The notes beneath the pieces were generated by a model. The model made no database searches. It was not told where the DNA came from and was given only the letters and a program-made list of their open reading frames with translations. Made by a program: the position numbers and the translations under genes. DNA of 64,000 nt, from the NCBI GenBank assembly GCA_013433145.1, contig CM024177.1:1756501-1820500 (forward strand), read 5' to 3'. Within the stretch, counting starts at the first letter, position 1. The number at the start of each line of letters is the position of its first letter. This DNA comes from Ascaris suum (Eukaryota > Nematoda > Chromadorea > Rhabditida > Ascarididae). Shown here in pieces: positions 1-26,041 of the stretch.

Positions 1-1334
1 TCTATCTGTGTGCCGTGTGATTTCTACTCGAGAACCCCTGGGCTTACAAAGTTCAACGTCTTTAATGCAAGCTATAGAATAAATCTTACGCGTATCATAA
101 TTCATGTTGATTCATTAATCTTGAGGAAAAATTATAAGTAGAAAAATTCTAAGCATTTAAAGATCGAAAAATATTTCTTTTCGTTTTTATATTTTTGCTT
201 TTTTCTACGTTGTTTATTTTCATGAAAAAAAAAATCATTTAGAAGATCGATATTTTGCATTTCGAATTAATTGAAATATAAGAAAATAATTGAAAATATT
301 TTTTCTTCTTAATAGTTTATGTAATCGATTGATTAATTAATGAAAATTTAAAAAGCGCTTATTGTGCAATACACTTTTTTTAAATGTGTTTTTAATAAAA
401 ATAAGTGTAAAAAAAAGAGAAGAAAAACTTGAAAAAACTTTTATCAAAAAGCATGAAGAAAATTTTGTGCGTTCCAAATTTTTTTCTTTTTTTTTTTTTT
501 TGAAAAGAATTTCTTTACTGTGTAATATTTTAATTCAATTTTATAAACTTTGTAGTATTCAAATAAATAATTACCTCGAGGTTGTTAATTTTAGAATTGC
601 CTATTTCTAGTTAAATTGTTAGATTCAATTACTTTTAGGCGATCTAACCAATATTATAGTCACGATTGAAATTCAACAAATTAAATGAGATGGTCAATGC
701 TAATGTTGCTGGTATGCTCTATTTAAAGGAATGGCTTAAATTGATGAAGCATTTTTTTGTGACCGCATTCATGCAGTCCTATTTTGCATCTAATTGGTTA
801 TATTACCGTCTTTTTTTTGGGGGGGGGGGAGGGGAAAAAGAGTGAGGAAGTTGGACACACCTGAAATCGATGAAATTTCCTTGCGATACTCTCAACTTAG
901 TTAGCAAATATGAAATGATTAATGATAAGCATTAATCACTTCTGCTTTAAATTGTTTATTCGAACATAAACAAGCTTAATATAAATGTTTTTATATGCGT
1001 TCAATAATTCTACTCGCAGCTATTGACGTTTTTCCCCGATTGCGCATTTATTTCATTCATTTCTGCGAAATTCATCAATATTTTAACAAAAAAAAAAAAT
1101 AATTAATTCTTTTATTAAAGCGTAGATGTCGATAATGCAGTAGGAATATAAATGCTAGGACAATGCTTTATACAATACTGCCCTTACTATGCATAATACT
1201 AGACTTATTTATAGTGCATATAAATGAGCCTATTCTCGGAAGTTAGTTATGAACTTGAATGATCGTAATTTCTCATATTTTGTTATTTTCCTTCGGAAGT
1301 GGGAAGGAGATTGAGAGAGGGTACGAATCCTTAG
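1..1334. other. AT-rich stretch before the first recognised kinase exon
   Basis: No supported gene. It lies upstream of the receptor kinase and may hold unrecognised ectodomain exons or intron. Bases 1-120 are the least AT-rich part and are open on both strands. On + the frame is cysteine-containing but has no obvious donor. On - a tattctatag acceptor near 85 leads into an open frame that reaches the window edge. The two readings exclude each other and neither has a recognisable domain. A G-run (about 818-832) and several poly-T tracts are present. Confidence 0.4.
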
Positions 1335-10603
<9,269 letters not shown>

Positions 10604-13600
10604 CTAACAATTGTGTAAAACTAAAGCAGAAATAAATGTAAAGATAACTGGACCACTAACATTCGTATAAAGATGATGCGACACTGAATCCGTATCACTA
10701 TCCCACATACACGCACCACCGATCCTTCAATAGAGGATGCAACGATTAGGTAAAGAGTACACTATAATGTGCGGAAAGGACCCCCTGTGGTCGAAAATCT
10801 CTTCTGTGTAGTGTAAAAAAATCATATACCCTCGGCGGCGGGGAGTTTTCTAAGCCATCGGGGGTTTCTATGGGGATTTTGGTGCTCCGAGAATCCTCCA
10901 CGGGGACAAGGGACTTTTGAAGAGATGGACGCCCGAGCGTGAACCCTCCGGAGGGTGGAGGATTGGAAAACGCCTGATTTTATTACGAGATCGTTTTATT
11001 TCTTTCATGCGATTGTGCTTTATCGTTTTGATGCAAGCTGCAATAGAAGCAATTTTTGAGAAGCTGCGGTGCTGTCGTTCCATTCGCTAAAGAAGTTGCG
11101 GCTGAAGTGCAAAAATGTATTTTTGTGCCGAGCATATTGGCGTGCACGGCTTAAAGTAACTTTAAAGGGGGGTTTTAAAAATTGATTGCTGATTTACAGG
11201 ATTCGCATGAAGTAAATTTTTTTGAATTTAGGTTCATATGAAGATGATGCATGAAGTAACAATGGTAGTATTACACTGTTTCCAAATAAGGTGCAGTGAT
11301 ACGGCCCAGAGGTGCGGAGGGCGCGAAGTACCCGTGAAACTCACTTTTTCATTACGAAAATGATGAAGGTGGAATTAGCAACAAATCCGAGGCTGCTGGA
11401 ATAAAACGGTAGAAAAATCCGAGAGTGCGGAGCTCTGGAATGTGTCAACTGGACATTGGAAGATGACAACTAGACATCGAAATTTTGCCTGTATTTGATC
11501 ACCATGAAGAAGAATGCAATTTATCAAATTTTCGTAGTAATAGGACATAATTTAGCACTTAAAGTATAACATAATACAACCCACAAAACTATGTTCTCGA
11601 TAAACTATATTATTTTATATATTTATGAAACTTTCATGCCCATAATATAGTATAGCATAGTTTAAGAAACTCTGAAGTAGTGAAGCATAACAGTATAGAG
11701 TTTTCGAAATTTCGGTGAGAGCAACGTAAACTAAAGTGTTCTATAGAAAATTTTAATCAAATTGGTCAACAACTAGTTCGTGAAGTTTCCACTAATTGCT
11801 TTTCTCTAACAGTGATCGAATATTATTGCTGTTATTGCTTCTTGTTACTTCCGGCTCTTAGAATTGAAAACTAGTTGCACATCATCAATGGATTATTCTC
11901 CTATCCGAGGGCATTTTCTTCGAAGTCGAAAAAGATGAAGAGACTACAAGGAGAGGAAGCGCAAGAGGCACTTTGTCAGGTCTCAATAGCGATTGCCTTT
12001 TCTTGAATTAATATGAGACTCACAGAGATTTTCATTTTGTGGAATTCATAAATCTTGACAATTTTTTGAAAACTTATGAGACGATATAACTAATATGTTT
12101 TGATATAACGTAATAATATAATCCTACTAACTAATAATAACAGATAACTTCGTAATAAAACGTTGAAGTTGATTATATGGCATGAGAGAATAATTGAGCA
12201 CTTCAAAGCATCGATTGATGCAATTGAAGAGCATTGATAGCAATAAAATAATATATCACCTTGCACCTTGGCCTCGTTGTTCACCGATCACAACCTGTAC
12301 GACATATTTGTAATGAGGCAAATTGAGAGCTGCAAATACAACAAGAAAGAGGAAGATCAAATATAAAGAGAAATGAATAAATGTTGCAAAAGAAGGAGCA
12401 CTTATGCAAAAAAAAAAAGAATTAAATGAATTTTCAAAAAGTTATTTAAATATGAGTAATTATTGGTAGGAACCGATAATAAAGTAATGAAAATGATTGA
12501 TATGTATTGTAAGTAAATACAATTATTGTTCATGCAAGCTTTTTTAAGAAGCATACTACTTAAGCACACTTCTATAATATTGCATTTGCAAACTTCATTA
12601 AGACGACATCGTGTCTGTGTCTATGTGTACCTTTCTGTTGTTATTTCCATTCAGGATTCACTAACGATACATTTGCAAAATATCATAGTTATTGTTGCTA
12701 TTAGAACCGTCAAAAAATTTATCCTCACTTTGCAGACGATCGCCTTGGATTTTACAGATGTGTATTAAAAAAAACGAGTTTTCTTATTGAGATAGTTTGT
12801 GGAAGCGATTGGATCGACACTATATGAAACAGCTTTTAGAATTTTTTCCCGAAGCCGTATGATCTTCAATCCTATATTCTTCTTTGATTATGGAAAGCTA
12901 TGCATAAAAGGCAAAGTGATTGAAATGCGACGTTTAAATCGGCTCTACTATGGCAAATTTTTTTTTTTTTGAAATCCGAAAAATGCATATCATTTATTGC
13001 AAAATGCATTCAAATCAAAAATACAAAACATACAAAGGAATCGATGCATTTTATTATTATTAGTCGAACCTTAGGATAGCATCAATTTCTATATATTCGC
13101 ACCATTTTGAAGATATCATCGAAAGAGTAAAATATGTTAGCATTTCATTGCAATGAATTGCAACATCTATAAAAAGAAATTCTATCCGTCTTACCTTTAA
13201 GTTTTTCACGTATGTTCACAGCTAATGAATCAGAAAGTGTTTGCACATCGTCACTTTCATAGCTACGTCCTGCGAGATTCTCATTCAACGTCTCTTCTAG
13301 GATGCGTTTTCCCAATATCGATCGAAATCTACAATATGCAAATGTTTGATCGAAATTTCATATCATAGTATTTTCAAATAAAAATATTGTACATTCATTA
13401 GGATTCATCGTTTAGTTTTGCTTAGTGCGCGGTCGGTTTGAAGAGAGCTCCGGGCAAACTCTTCGGCTTTGTCCTACCGAGTCATTTCGACCAGTGGCCT
13501 CATCGGGGCGCGGGCGGTGGAGCAAGTCGCATGGAACAATGATGAATCGACTCGTCAGTATCCGATGGGCTGGAGACGAGCCTAAGCCCTCACCTTCACG

Positions 13601-13868
13601 CTACCTCACAACTTCAGCTAAACGGAAGTGGTGGTGATATGAAGAGACATTTATTCGTAATGAATGCTTTGTCGATTCAAATAAACATTCATTAGAGGTA
13701 GTAGAATGAGTGCGCATTCGCTTTATCCTCTCAATCACAAATCATGAAACAAATGTTGATGCATGCCGAAATTCCATTTGCTTTGGAAAGACGAACATGA
13801 TTTTAACAAGAAAACAATACTCACTTGTTTTGGTTTGTAGGTCTGATAATAAAACCAGACGTATCCAT
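10604..13868 (-). CDS. dylt-2: Tctex1-family dynein light chain, DYNLT2B/TCTEX1D2 type
   Basis: Four exons in minus order: 13868-13825, 13328-13195, 12329-12260, 10724-10604. All phases agree and the protein is 122 aa, the usual family length. The Tctex1 fold is recognised by the N-terminal IIRPTNQNKFRS, the helix KRILEETLNENLAG, the hallmark strand YKYVVQVVIGEQRGQG and the CMWDSDTD motif. In animals DYNLT2B is a light chain of cytoplasmic dynein-2, the retrograde motor of intraflagellar transport, so a role in ciliated sensory neurons is expected. The start is set by the ATG eight bases after a ttggcag acceptor, consistent with trans-splicing. The last about 15 residues differ from the aromatic ending common in the family. 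Intron 1 holds a retroelement remnant and intron 3 a GC-rich repeat. The symbol follows the C. elegans orthologue name and is an inference. Confidence 0.85.
10740..11480. repeat. GC-rich island, probable unclassified interspersed element
   Basis: This lies inside intron 3 of the dynein light chain and is far more GC-rich than its surroundings (runs such as cggcggcgggg and cctccggaggg). No long frame has splice support, and no terminal repeats were identified. The abrupt composition change suggests an inserted element rather than host intron. Confidence 0.4.
13425..13700 (+). mobile_element. Head-plus-tail remnant of an RTE-like LINE
   Basis: The first about 180 bp resemble segments at 31575-31740 and 38765-38935 (shared words such as cctaagccctcaccttcacg and gatgaatcg). 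The last about 75 bp match the tail of the RTE-like element at 39835-39900 (tgaagagac, ttattcgtaatgaatgc). In the long copy these two parts are separated by roughly 0.9 kb that includes reverse transcriptase, so this is an internally deleted or SINE-like derivative. It sits in intron 1 of the dynein light chain gene. Confidence 0.6.
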
Positions 13869-14143
13869 TGTTCGACTGCCAATAAAGCCTTATGTATCTT
13901 CGTTCAATTCTATTCCACTTTATGTGTTTATTCTGAAATTCTTTGATGGAGTTATTATGCGAATGCTCTTCAAAATACCTCTCAAAAATTTCTACCAATT
14001 TGCTTATGACATAATATTACGGTATAAATCCTATTTATTTTGTTCGTTTAGTGTATTGTGCATAAATCCAAAGAAAATATAGTGAAATAAATCAATCATC
14101 AAATATAGAAATATATTTTTCTCTTGCTGCAACAATTTCAAAC

Positions 14144-15012
14144 TCAGCGATGAGAGCAATCAATTTGCGATCTATCAATTTTGCTATAATTAACGATTAT
14201 GAAATTTAAACGTTGGCATTTCCTTTCATAATATATATGAGCTTTTCGAATGCTCCGAATATGCGGTAAGCGCTCATCAAGAAAAAAAAAACTATTGAGA
14301 GTTTTTGAATACGATATTAAATCTTGAGTCATGATTTGCATAGTTGAGAGATAAATGAATAAATGAATCGATAAATAGGATAGAGAATTATTGGTAATTA
14401 TTGGTAATTATTGGTAAGTATTGGTAATATTGAATTGAGTAATTGGTATTGAGTAATTATTGGTAATTATTGGTAATCGAATTTGGCAATAAATTGAATT
14501 CAACTTTATGCATAATCATAATAATATATTACTTCAGTTTGTACTATGAAAATTGAGGAACATTCGAACCGTTGAGAGCAAATAAATCCAACATCATATC
14601 AGGGAAAAGCTAAACACTTATAGATTCAAAAAGCGACAAGCTAATCGTTACTGGTTTTTTTTGACGAGTTCCGAAATATTGTAGCTGAATACAAAAAAAA
14701 AAATTTGGTCACTTGAAATTAAACAACTTTCACTAAGGGAGACAAGAAGAGAGGAAGCGAGTAAGCGAGTAAGGAGACAGAAGACAATAAAGTCGAACAC
14801 ACATTGTAAAGTAAGCACATTCAACCTTACTCGAACGAAAATTTTTAGTGCTAGCATAGCTAGATTTCCTCGCCAACCAATAAAAACACCTTCAGAAGAC
14901 AACAGTGAGGTGGTAGTGTGTTCTTGGGGAGTTCCCATGACAACGAGATAGGCAATGGACACACTTTACACATGATGTCGCGGCCTTTTGGACTTGTTGC
15001 CTGAGTGCTCAT
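14144..15012 (-). CDS. Possible small two-exon protein upstream of the dynein light chain
   Basis: Candidate exons 15012-14890 and 14272-14144, phase 0 join, 83 aa. The ATG lies three bases after a ttattgcag acceptor, the arrangement expected after trans-splicing. Exon 1 has a CKVC pair and a CC near its end, followed by AAG and a gtgttttt donor. The second acceptor (gatgag after a T-run) is weak. No domain was recognised. The stop lies about 275 bp before the start of the dynein light chain on the same strand, so the two could share a transcript. It may also be two chance openings. Confidence 0.35.
14385..14480. repeat. Short tandem repeat of attattggta type
   Basis: Roughly eight degenerate copies of a 10-base unit (attattggta and variants) in a row, intergenic. 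Confidence 0.85.
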
Positions 15013-15017
15013 ATGCT

Positions 15018-16149
15018 GCAATAACAGCCTAGAGAAAGCTAGGTTCGAAATATTTTTGTGAGAAATTGGAGTGGAGGTACGTATGGCAAGTTGAATTGGA
15101 AATGCTATCATATGTTGTAGACTATATTTAATAAAACAGCATTCGTTGCATAGGATGATTATGCGACAACGTGCTAAAGCGAGCGATGTGATGATAGAAA
15201 GTGAATTCAGGCTGAAAAAAAAATTTTTTTAAAAGAAAATACAAACTTCAGAAAACATTTCTTAGATTTGGTTGAAAAAGCGCTCATCTATTGTTTAATG
15301 CTAGGAAACGAAATCTTCCGACATCACTTAGATAATTGCTGATAAAAAACTGCTTTATAGGTTTTCGTTTTTTCTTTGTCGATTTGATCGCAAAGATTTT
15401 AATGATTACTTCAAACATTACAATCGTCACTTATGATATCATCGGTGTAGAAGTTTTCAATTTCGAATATCCAATATATGAATATTAATTTGTATATAGT
15501 TAATAGGTATAAATAGTTTATTCAATGCAATAAAACGATAATAACAATATACACAAAATATAACAAGCACCATCAAAATATATGGCGATTTTTATTTCAC
15601 ACAAATATCGCTACAACGATTGTAAATTTCTCTACCATTCGAGAGTAATTATATGATAAAATTTATGATTGTTATTGATCTCTAGCTTAATTCTTTTATA
15701 GGCGAAAATATATTGACGCCAAACGTTGATATAAATAGAAAAATAATTTAATGGAATTTAACGATATACTTCTATCAGAAATTTTAAACTAATATTGATC
15801 GCATATGAGTTATTGAAAATGTTCATTTTGCACGCTTTGTATTATTGACTCTCTAGTGTCTATAGCCTTCGAGGTGTTTACAACAAATAAGCTATCATTA
15901 TTGTAAAGTGTGAGCATTTAGTTTCAAAGTTATAATGCAGATAAATTGTGGCATTCGTTTTCGAACCACATGGATATCCTGAACTTATGATAATATCCGC
16001 TTTTAAAGTGATCTGGAATTTCATAATGTTCGATCCTAGTATTTCGAAATTTACAATTCGTTGAAGAGAATCGATTAACTATACATCGAGAAATAATCCG
16101 CCATACGAAAGTGCTACATGAACTTGAGAGCGCAAATGAGCAAAATATG
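15018..16149. other. Intergenic region downstream of the cuticlin gene
   Basis: AT-rich and lying between the cuticlin stop and the start of the small - gene. I see no supported exon, no clear AATAAA for the cuticlin transcript and no repeat of note. Confidence 0.5.
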
Positions 16150-20518
<4,369 letters not shown>

Positions 20519-20529
20519 TTTCGACTTTT

Positions 20530-20535
20530 CTGAAA
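20530..20535 (-). promoter_or_regulatory. Probable trans-splice acceptor of the cuticlin mRNA
   Basis: TTTCAG on the minus strand, 11 bases before the cuticlin ATG. No upstream coding exon joins it in frame, so the mRNA 5' end is probably formed here by spliced-leader addition. A short 5' UTR exon upstream is the alternative. Confidence 0.45.
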
Positions 20536-20584
20536 TACACTTGCATAGCGATACAATATGAAGTGGATTCAAATGAAATCTTTT

Positions 20585-20842
20585 TTATTTGCACAAAATG
20601 CAACCGAACAATGGCATCACATCCATCAGCAAATTAGACGTTGCACTTCTCGTAATGAATACGACATTTATACAACGTTTCAAAATTTCGTCTTTATACA
20701 AAAGAATATGGGTCACAAACGAAGAGGATTGTGCAATTGGATATGCAGAAATGAACTTTTCGCATTTCTTTTCTAATTGCTGTTGAATATTACCTATATT
20801 GATGCAGACAATTTGATTGTGTCTCGTCAATTTAGTCATCAA
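20585..20842. other. Segment open in several frames on both strands upstream of cuticlin
   Basis: Two + frames (20558-20776 and 20589-20786) and one - frame (20842-20585) are open over nearly the same 200 bp. None has a known domain or a convincing pair of splice sites. At most one can be coding. This is also where the cuticlin promoter would be expected. Confidence 0.3.
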
Positions 20843-21198
20843 AAGTGCTGTTTTTTTTTTTCTTTAGAGGGGATGGGGGTGGGAGATGGCATGCACTCAA
20901 TTTTCATGATGGCGATGAGGCTCATATACTCAGTAATCGTATATTTTACTGTACGTTTATAGCGTAATCGCTTATTGCTCTACCTCTATCTTGAGAAGTC
21001 ATATGACTTCAACTCTAATTTTTTTTTTCAGCATTTCTGAAAACAATTGATATTTCCAAATTTCGTTTTTGCATGTATGATTGATGTATGATAGTAACTG
21101 AACCGGATAACGAATAACAACTAGAGGTCCTGATGATAGCACGGATTGTTCACTATGCATAGCATTACAGCTATGTTCTTCGACTACTGTTTACTCAC

Positions 21199-21250
21199 TG
21201 AGACGCTATCAATGTCCCAGTTAAAATAGCCGACTTCATACTGAAGAATC
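21199..21250 (-). CDS. Candidate first exon with signal-peptide-like start
   Basis: A strong tttttcag acceptor is followed 11 bases later by an ATG, a short hydrophobic start (MKSAILTGTLIAS) and a consensus gtgagtaaa donor at 21198. It would be the first exon of a secreted protein on -, ending in phase 2. I could not find a matching downstream exon before the cuticlin gene, and it does not join the cuticlin in frame. Confidence 0.25.
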
Positions 21251-21251
21251 C

Positions 21252-23481
21252 TGAAAAATTCATTTAGATAACAAGAGTTCTAAAATAAGAGCCGAAACGA
21301 AATAAAGGTGAATCGGCTGATGTGCCTTTTTGCAACGATATGCGCAAAGCACATGCCATCCATAAAACGATGAGAATATAAAGAATGAATGAGCGTTAAG
21401 TAGTGGTATCAGATGATTTAAATAGACGTAGCTTCGATAAAGGCGGGGTGTTTAGTTATAGGTGGGTGGGGGAGGGGAGAGGTGTGTGTTACACGGCCTG
21501 ATTATCAGGCGGTCATTTACAGGTCATGTTTTGATCAGTTTTTCGTATGTCTCGAATATGCGTTCATATCACATCAACACAATGCCATATTCATTTTCTC
21601 TCTGTTTTTTTTTTCTCTCTCTCTCTCTCTCTAACGATTGAATCAAAGCAAATCAACACAACGCAAAATAAAAGTGTGACATCTCATCGTATGTCCGTTC
21701 ATTTGTTATCACTTTCGTTGTCGTATGCCTAACAAAAGTGAGATAATCCGTTTTCCCTGCAAAGAATAATAATTGTTGAACAAAAATCAGCATTCGCCAA
21801 CAAGTTTTCAAATTCTCTTTCATTATAAACTTTTCGTTTCGTTCTTCTTTTTTTTTTTCTGTTTGGAGTATCTACGTCAACTTCAATAAAACTTAAATCG
21901 AATTAATCTCAATTTACTCATAATCTTAAATGAATGAAATGAAATCGAATGTTAGTTAAGAGTTTTCTAAATTCTATTTCATTTTCGTCGATATGCTTAG
22001 AAAACAACGTTGAAAATTACAAAATATTATTCGATATTAATAACGCAAAATAAAATACTACCTTTAAAGAGTTTTATTCATCTTCAAGTTAATCTCTATG
22101 GTTTTAATTTTACGAATCATTAAATCATCGATTGCGCTTCGAATGAATGAATCAAATATATGAGCAATGAATTTGAACCATGAAAACAAAAAAAAAGACA
22201 ATCGAACTCTCTCATTCATATTTGCTCATTTAAATCGATATTTTTATTCCATATATAATGCAATATAGCCATTTACGGTTTCCAACTATATGATTTGCGA
22301 TCAATTGTGAAAACCCACCTTCATAAGTTTATTTTTTCCTAAAAAATTTCATTTTCGACATTTCTATGTTGTAAAATCCACCCGTTGCAAAGTTTGCTAG
22401 CAATTTGAGCACATAGATCAACGTCAAATATATGATAGCGTTGAAGTAGTTTATAGTTCTATGAAGTTGTAATCATCAAAAGTCTTTTTTTTTTTTCAAA
22501 TGCAATGAAATGAATATTTAAAAATTATTGTGCTTTTTTTTCGCTTAATGTAGAGTTTTAACTAACTATTTGCGCTATTAAAAATTGCAAATAAATATGG
22601 ATTGTATTATGATTTATTGCAAATAAAGCTATTAAAGAATTGCAAATAAAGAATTGCAAATAGAATGTTGAACAAGAATTGCAAATAAATATGGAAATCA
22701 GAGATTTAGAATTAAATCAGCTGCTAATTCTTAATTTCTTTTTTTTTTAAATAGCAGTTTATTTGTCGTTCACTTAGCTCGGCATCAATGCAATATGCAA
22801 AAATATTGATGTTCAAAACATTCTATAAATTCTTCTTCTAATTTTTAATATGATAGCCACATTATTAAATGATTAATTTATTCATATATTTGTTGCAAGA
22901 GGATGTCAAAATTCAGATCAACACTCTTAATTGATCGATCATATCGATTGTTTTGCTTTTCCCATATAATATGGTAAAGATCACATAAGTTTATAGCATT
23001 CTTTGTTGGAAAGATTCTCTTCAGAAGGAGGAATATTTTTTCGAAGTAACTTTTAAGGGTATACAAATGATGAGGAAAGTCCGATTATGCGCTATTGTTT
23101 TCTTATCTTCTTTCTGAGTGATATAATTCAGACAGGTTATTACTTCAATTGTTGCGCCATTTGCGTCAAAAATTCTTCCTACAAAAGTGTTTAATTATAT
23201 GGGAATTTTTGAGTATCAATTAAAGCGCTTTTAAGAACTGAATATCGGAAATCCTAATCGGAGGTTCAGGAATAGATGAAAGAAGTTAGTGGATAATTAT
23301 TGGCATTGTGGTTGATCGCCGTTGTTATAGTCGATTTCTATTTTCTTTTGTTGTTTTCTGATGTTTTCTTCGATTGTTTCGTTTTCGATAATACGAAAAT
23401 GACCCCAAAAGAAACGCCTCCCTTTCCTCTCCTACACCCCCCCTCCTCCCCTCCCCCCCACTTCCCCTAAATCATTCGAAG
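21252..23481. other. AT-rich intergenic region
   Basis: No supported gene. It holds a CT run (21610-21631), several T-runs, and a short tandem repeat around attgcaaataaa at 22580-22695. A long polypyrimidine tract at 23414-23467 leads into the next candidate exon. Confidence 0.5.
22580..22695. repeat. Degenerate tandem repeat of aattgcaaataaa
   Basis: Five or so imperfect copies of a 12-17 base unit containing ttgcaaata, intergenic. Confidence 0.7.
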
Positions 23482-24055
23482 CGCACCGACTTCCTTTTCC
23501 GTATCGAATTTATGCGCCGACAACCTATTGAAGTTTGGATGCATCATTTTCATGTGGTTAGTTGTTGTATGAACTGAATGGAAATAATAAAGGTTATTAC
23601 TCGTTTATATGACAAACAATTAAACCATGAGATTCTGTCAAATACTAAACGAAACAAACTATCCCATTAAACGACTTTGGAGAAATCTTTCATATTATCA
23701 CCATCGGCGCTACAAGAATCTTAAAAGAGAATCGTTTTCTTCGAAAATAGAGCTTCCCGCGTAGAGTGCATACGGATCTGCTTCCTTACCTGAATTGCAT
23801 ACTAGGGCAGGGTAATTATGGACCATCAACTAAAGACGCATGTATAAATCGATGCTTCAAAAGCATTGTTTATCACTTGAATTTTGGAGAATAAGGAGGC
23901 GAGAATGGGCATTTAGTGTCACTATAATCTGTCCACAGGTGTGGTCGCCGAAGAGAAGGAGGAGGGAGGAGAAGGAAGGGGAGGAAAAGAGTGAAGCAGC
24001 TCATAGGCGTCGTAGTGAGAGAGACACGGATCCTGATATATTTTTGTGGCAATAA
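23482..24055 (+). CDS. Candidate two-exon 3' end of a + strand gene, unknown product
   Basis: Exon 23482-23556 follows a 50-base polypyrimidine tract and the first AG after it. It encodes a balanced stretch (FLFRIEFMRRQPIEVWMHH) and ends at gttagt. Exon 23939-24055 follows tctgtccacag in matching phase 0 and encodes a very charged Arg/Glu-rich tail ending at TAA, where AATAAA overlaps the stop. No domain was recognised. The Arg/Glu tail could be a purine-rich low-complexity tract rather than protein. Confidence 0.3.
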
Positions 24056-24392
24056 AAATTTAACTAAAGTACAAAAAAATATAAAAGAATTATTTATTCA
24101 ATAAGTCTATTTGAGTGCGTTTTAATGAGATTCTTTAATCAAGTTTAATTAATTGTATTCATATTTGAAATTATACTAAAGGAAAAGTAATTCTTGCATT
24201 GTTTTTGATTTCATAAAACAGCAAATCTACGGAACAACTTTCGTTTGTCGATCGTCAATTTTTAATCTTGTGTGTTTTCTTTAGCTTGTCATTTTTGAAG
24301 TTTTTCTTCTTCTTCTTTGTTTGGAAAATGAAGTGAGGCCATTACCCATTAAAAAAAAAGACGCGATTGTCGTCATTTGTTGCTGACTTTAG

Positions 24393-24522
24393 TCGGTTGC
24401 AAACGTCGATTAATCGCCGATCCGGTATCAAATCACCGAGTAGATCCGATTCGATCCCGACGAGCACCTATCAAATTACACACCATCATTTCATCAAAAA
24501 GTCCTCTCGGATCAACGATAAG
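24393..24522 (+). CDS. Candidate internal exon, unknown product
   Basis: A 130 bp exon between a gactttag acceptor and an AAG/gtgttg donor, with 43 open codons of higher GC than its flanks (Ser/Arg-rich start, then TYQITHHHFIKKSSRINDK). It needs a preceding exon in phase 2 and ends in phase 0. A possible next exon starts near 24868. The protein family is unknown. Confidence 0.35.
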
Positions 24523-25692
24523 GTGTTGATCGCGCACAACACTTAACATTGGGTAATGTTCCATAGTTTTCGAGTATTTCGTTTAAAGTTCATAGATTAC
24601 TCCGGAGTTTACTAGTTTTTGTTTTAACTTTATGGTACTTCAACCTGGTAACATTTAGGTTGATTGGGGTATAGAAATATTCGGGCCACTCGCTAATAAC
24701 ATGAGTTTTGAAGTCGTTTTTCATACTGTTGTAGCATCATGATTTGTATTCTGCGCAGTAATTTTTACGCTTGATTAGATAATACATTTAATCAAAAAAA
24801 AGTTAGAGCACTTTTATGGCCTATTTGAATCTAATGAGTTTGGCCGCTTAAGCTTCAATTTCTTCAAGGCAGAAAAAGACAAGAAATCAATCCGATATAG
24901 CGATGTACTTCTAATTTTAGCTTTAAATGCAGTATTTTAATCAAAGTGATGCATAATGTGCCATTTTGATGAGTTTTTGTCACAAGGTGTATTTCCTCAT
25001 CGTTTATTCCTCAACAAGTCCAATATTCATTGTGGACAACACCAGCCAAAGGCATCAGCACAATGTTGATCCTCGTTGATATGATTGGATCCTCATTTCA
25101 ACAATAGAGGAATATCTCACCTTTACAGAATACACCTGACTACTCATCATTTCAGTTTTTAATTTTGCATTTGCAATGCAACTATACCCGTCGACTATTC
25201 TAGACGCATTGTATAGATCGATTTTACTAGCGAATGTTTGCTAATGCAATTCGCTTTCTTAGTACAATCATTAAATTTCATCGATAAAGAAATTTGTTCT
25301 GCTAGCAATATAATATGGGTGAATTATCGCTAAGGATATGAATTCGACGATTAGATTACAACATACAACAAATCCATCGAAATTGTATTTTTCTTATATC
25401 ATTTAATCATATATACTATGATTAAAAAAAAAATCACTTCGAAATATCTTTGTTATGATCGATCATTTTTCCCCTATAAAATTAACAACATTAGAAAATT
25501 TATTTCAAAAAAAATTAGCAAATGTGCACTTTTAAGTTTACCTTATCTTATCATTCAATCGATCGGTCTTTACGATCTATTAGTGGAATAATTTTTATAT
25601 CTTAGTTAATCTAATTTTCCAATTATCTCATTTATTATTTAAAATTTGTGAATTTTTTTTTTTTGGCAACATGATTTGCATAAACGAATAAC

Positions 25693-26041
25693 AGACCGAC
25701 ATAAAATGTATGAAGTTATTTCCGGCTTTAACGCTTCAAACTCTTTTTATGGTCGATTGGTGAATGTGAAATTATCTTATTGAGCGTCTCGATGCAATCT
25801 ACACTGTGCTCATTTCAAAATTTTGGCTCCAGTCGTTCTCGGATTGAAATTTCACGACGAAACTATAGAGACAGTGAAACTACAGACACACACACACAAA
25901 CAGATAAATGTGTATAGAGATGTCGTCATCATTACTGAGCGTTTGCAAGAAAAATTTATGAATGCATTTAAAAAATATTTGTTTTTTTTTTGTGAGGTGG
26001 CCTATAGAAAAACAAGTATCGAAGAATATGCAAATTTTTAG
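25693..26041 (+). other. Candidate exons near 25.7-26.0 kb
   Basis: An acceptor aataacag precedes a short open stretch ending at CGATTG/gtgaat (about 25693-25760). About 60 bp on, a 70-codon frame runs to TAG at 26041 (with LKFHDETIETVKLQ) after a ttggctccag acceptor. The phases of the two do not match, so they are not shown to be one gene. Confidence 0.2.

Noticed and set aside
10868..11083. 71-codon basic ORF on - in the GC-rich island
   Set aside because: GC-rich DNA has few stops. There is no motif, and it lies within an intron of a well-supported gene on the same strand.
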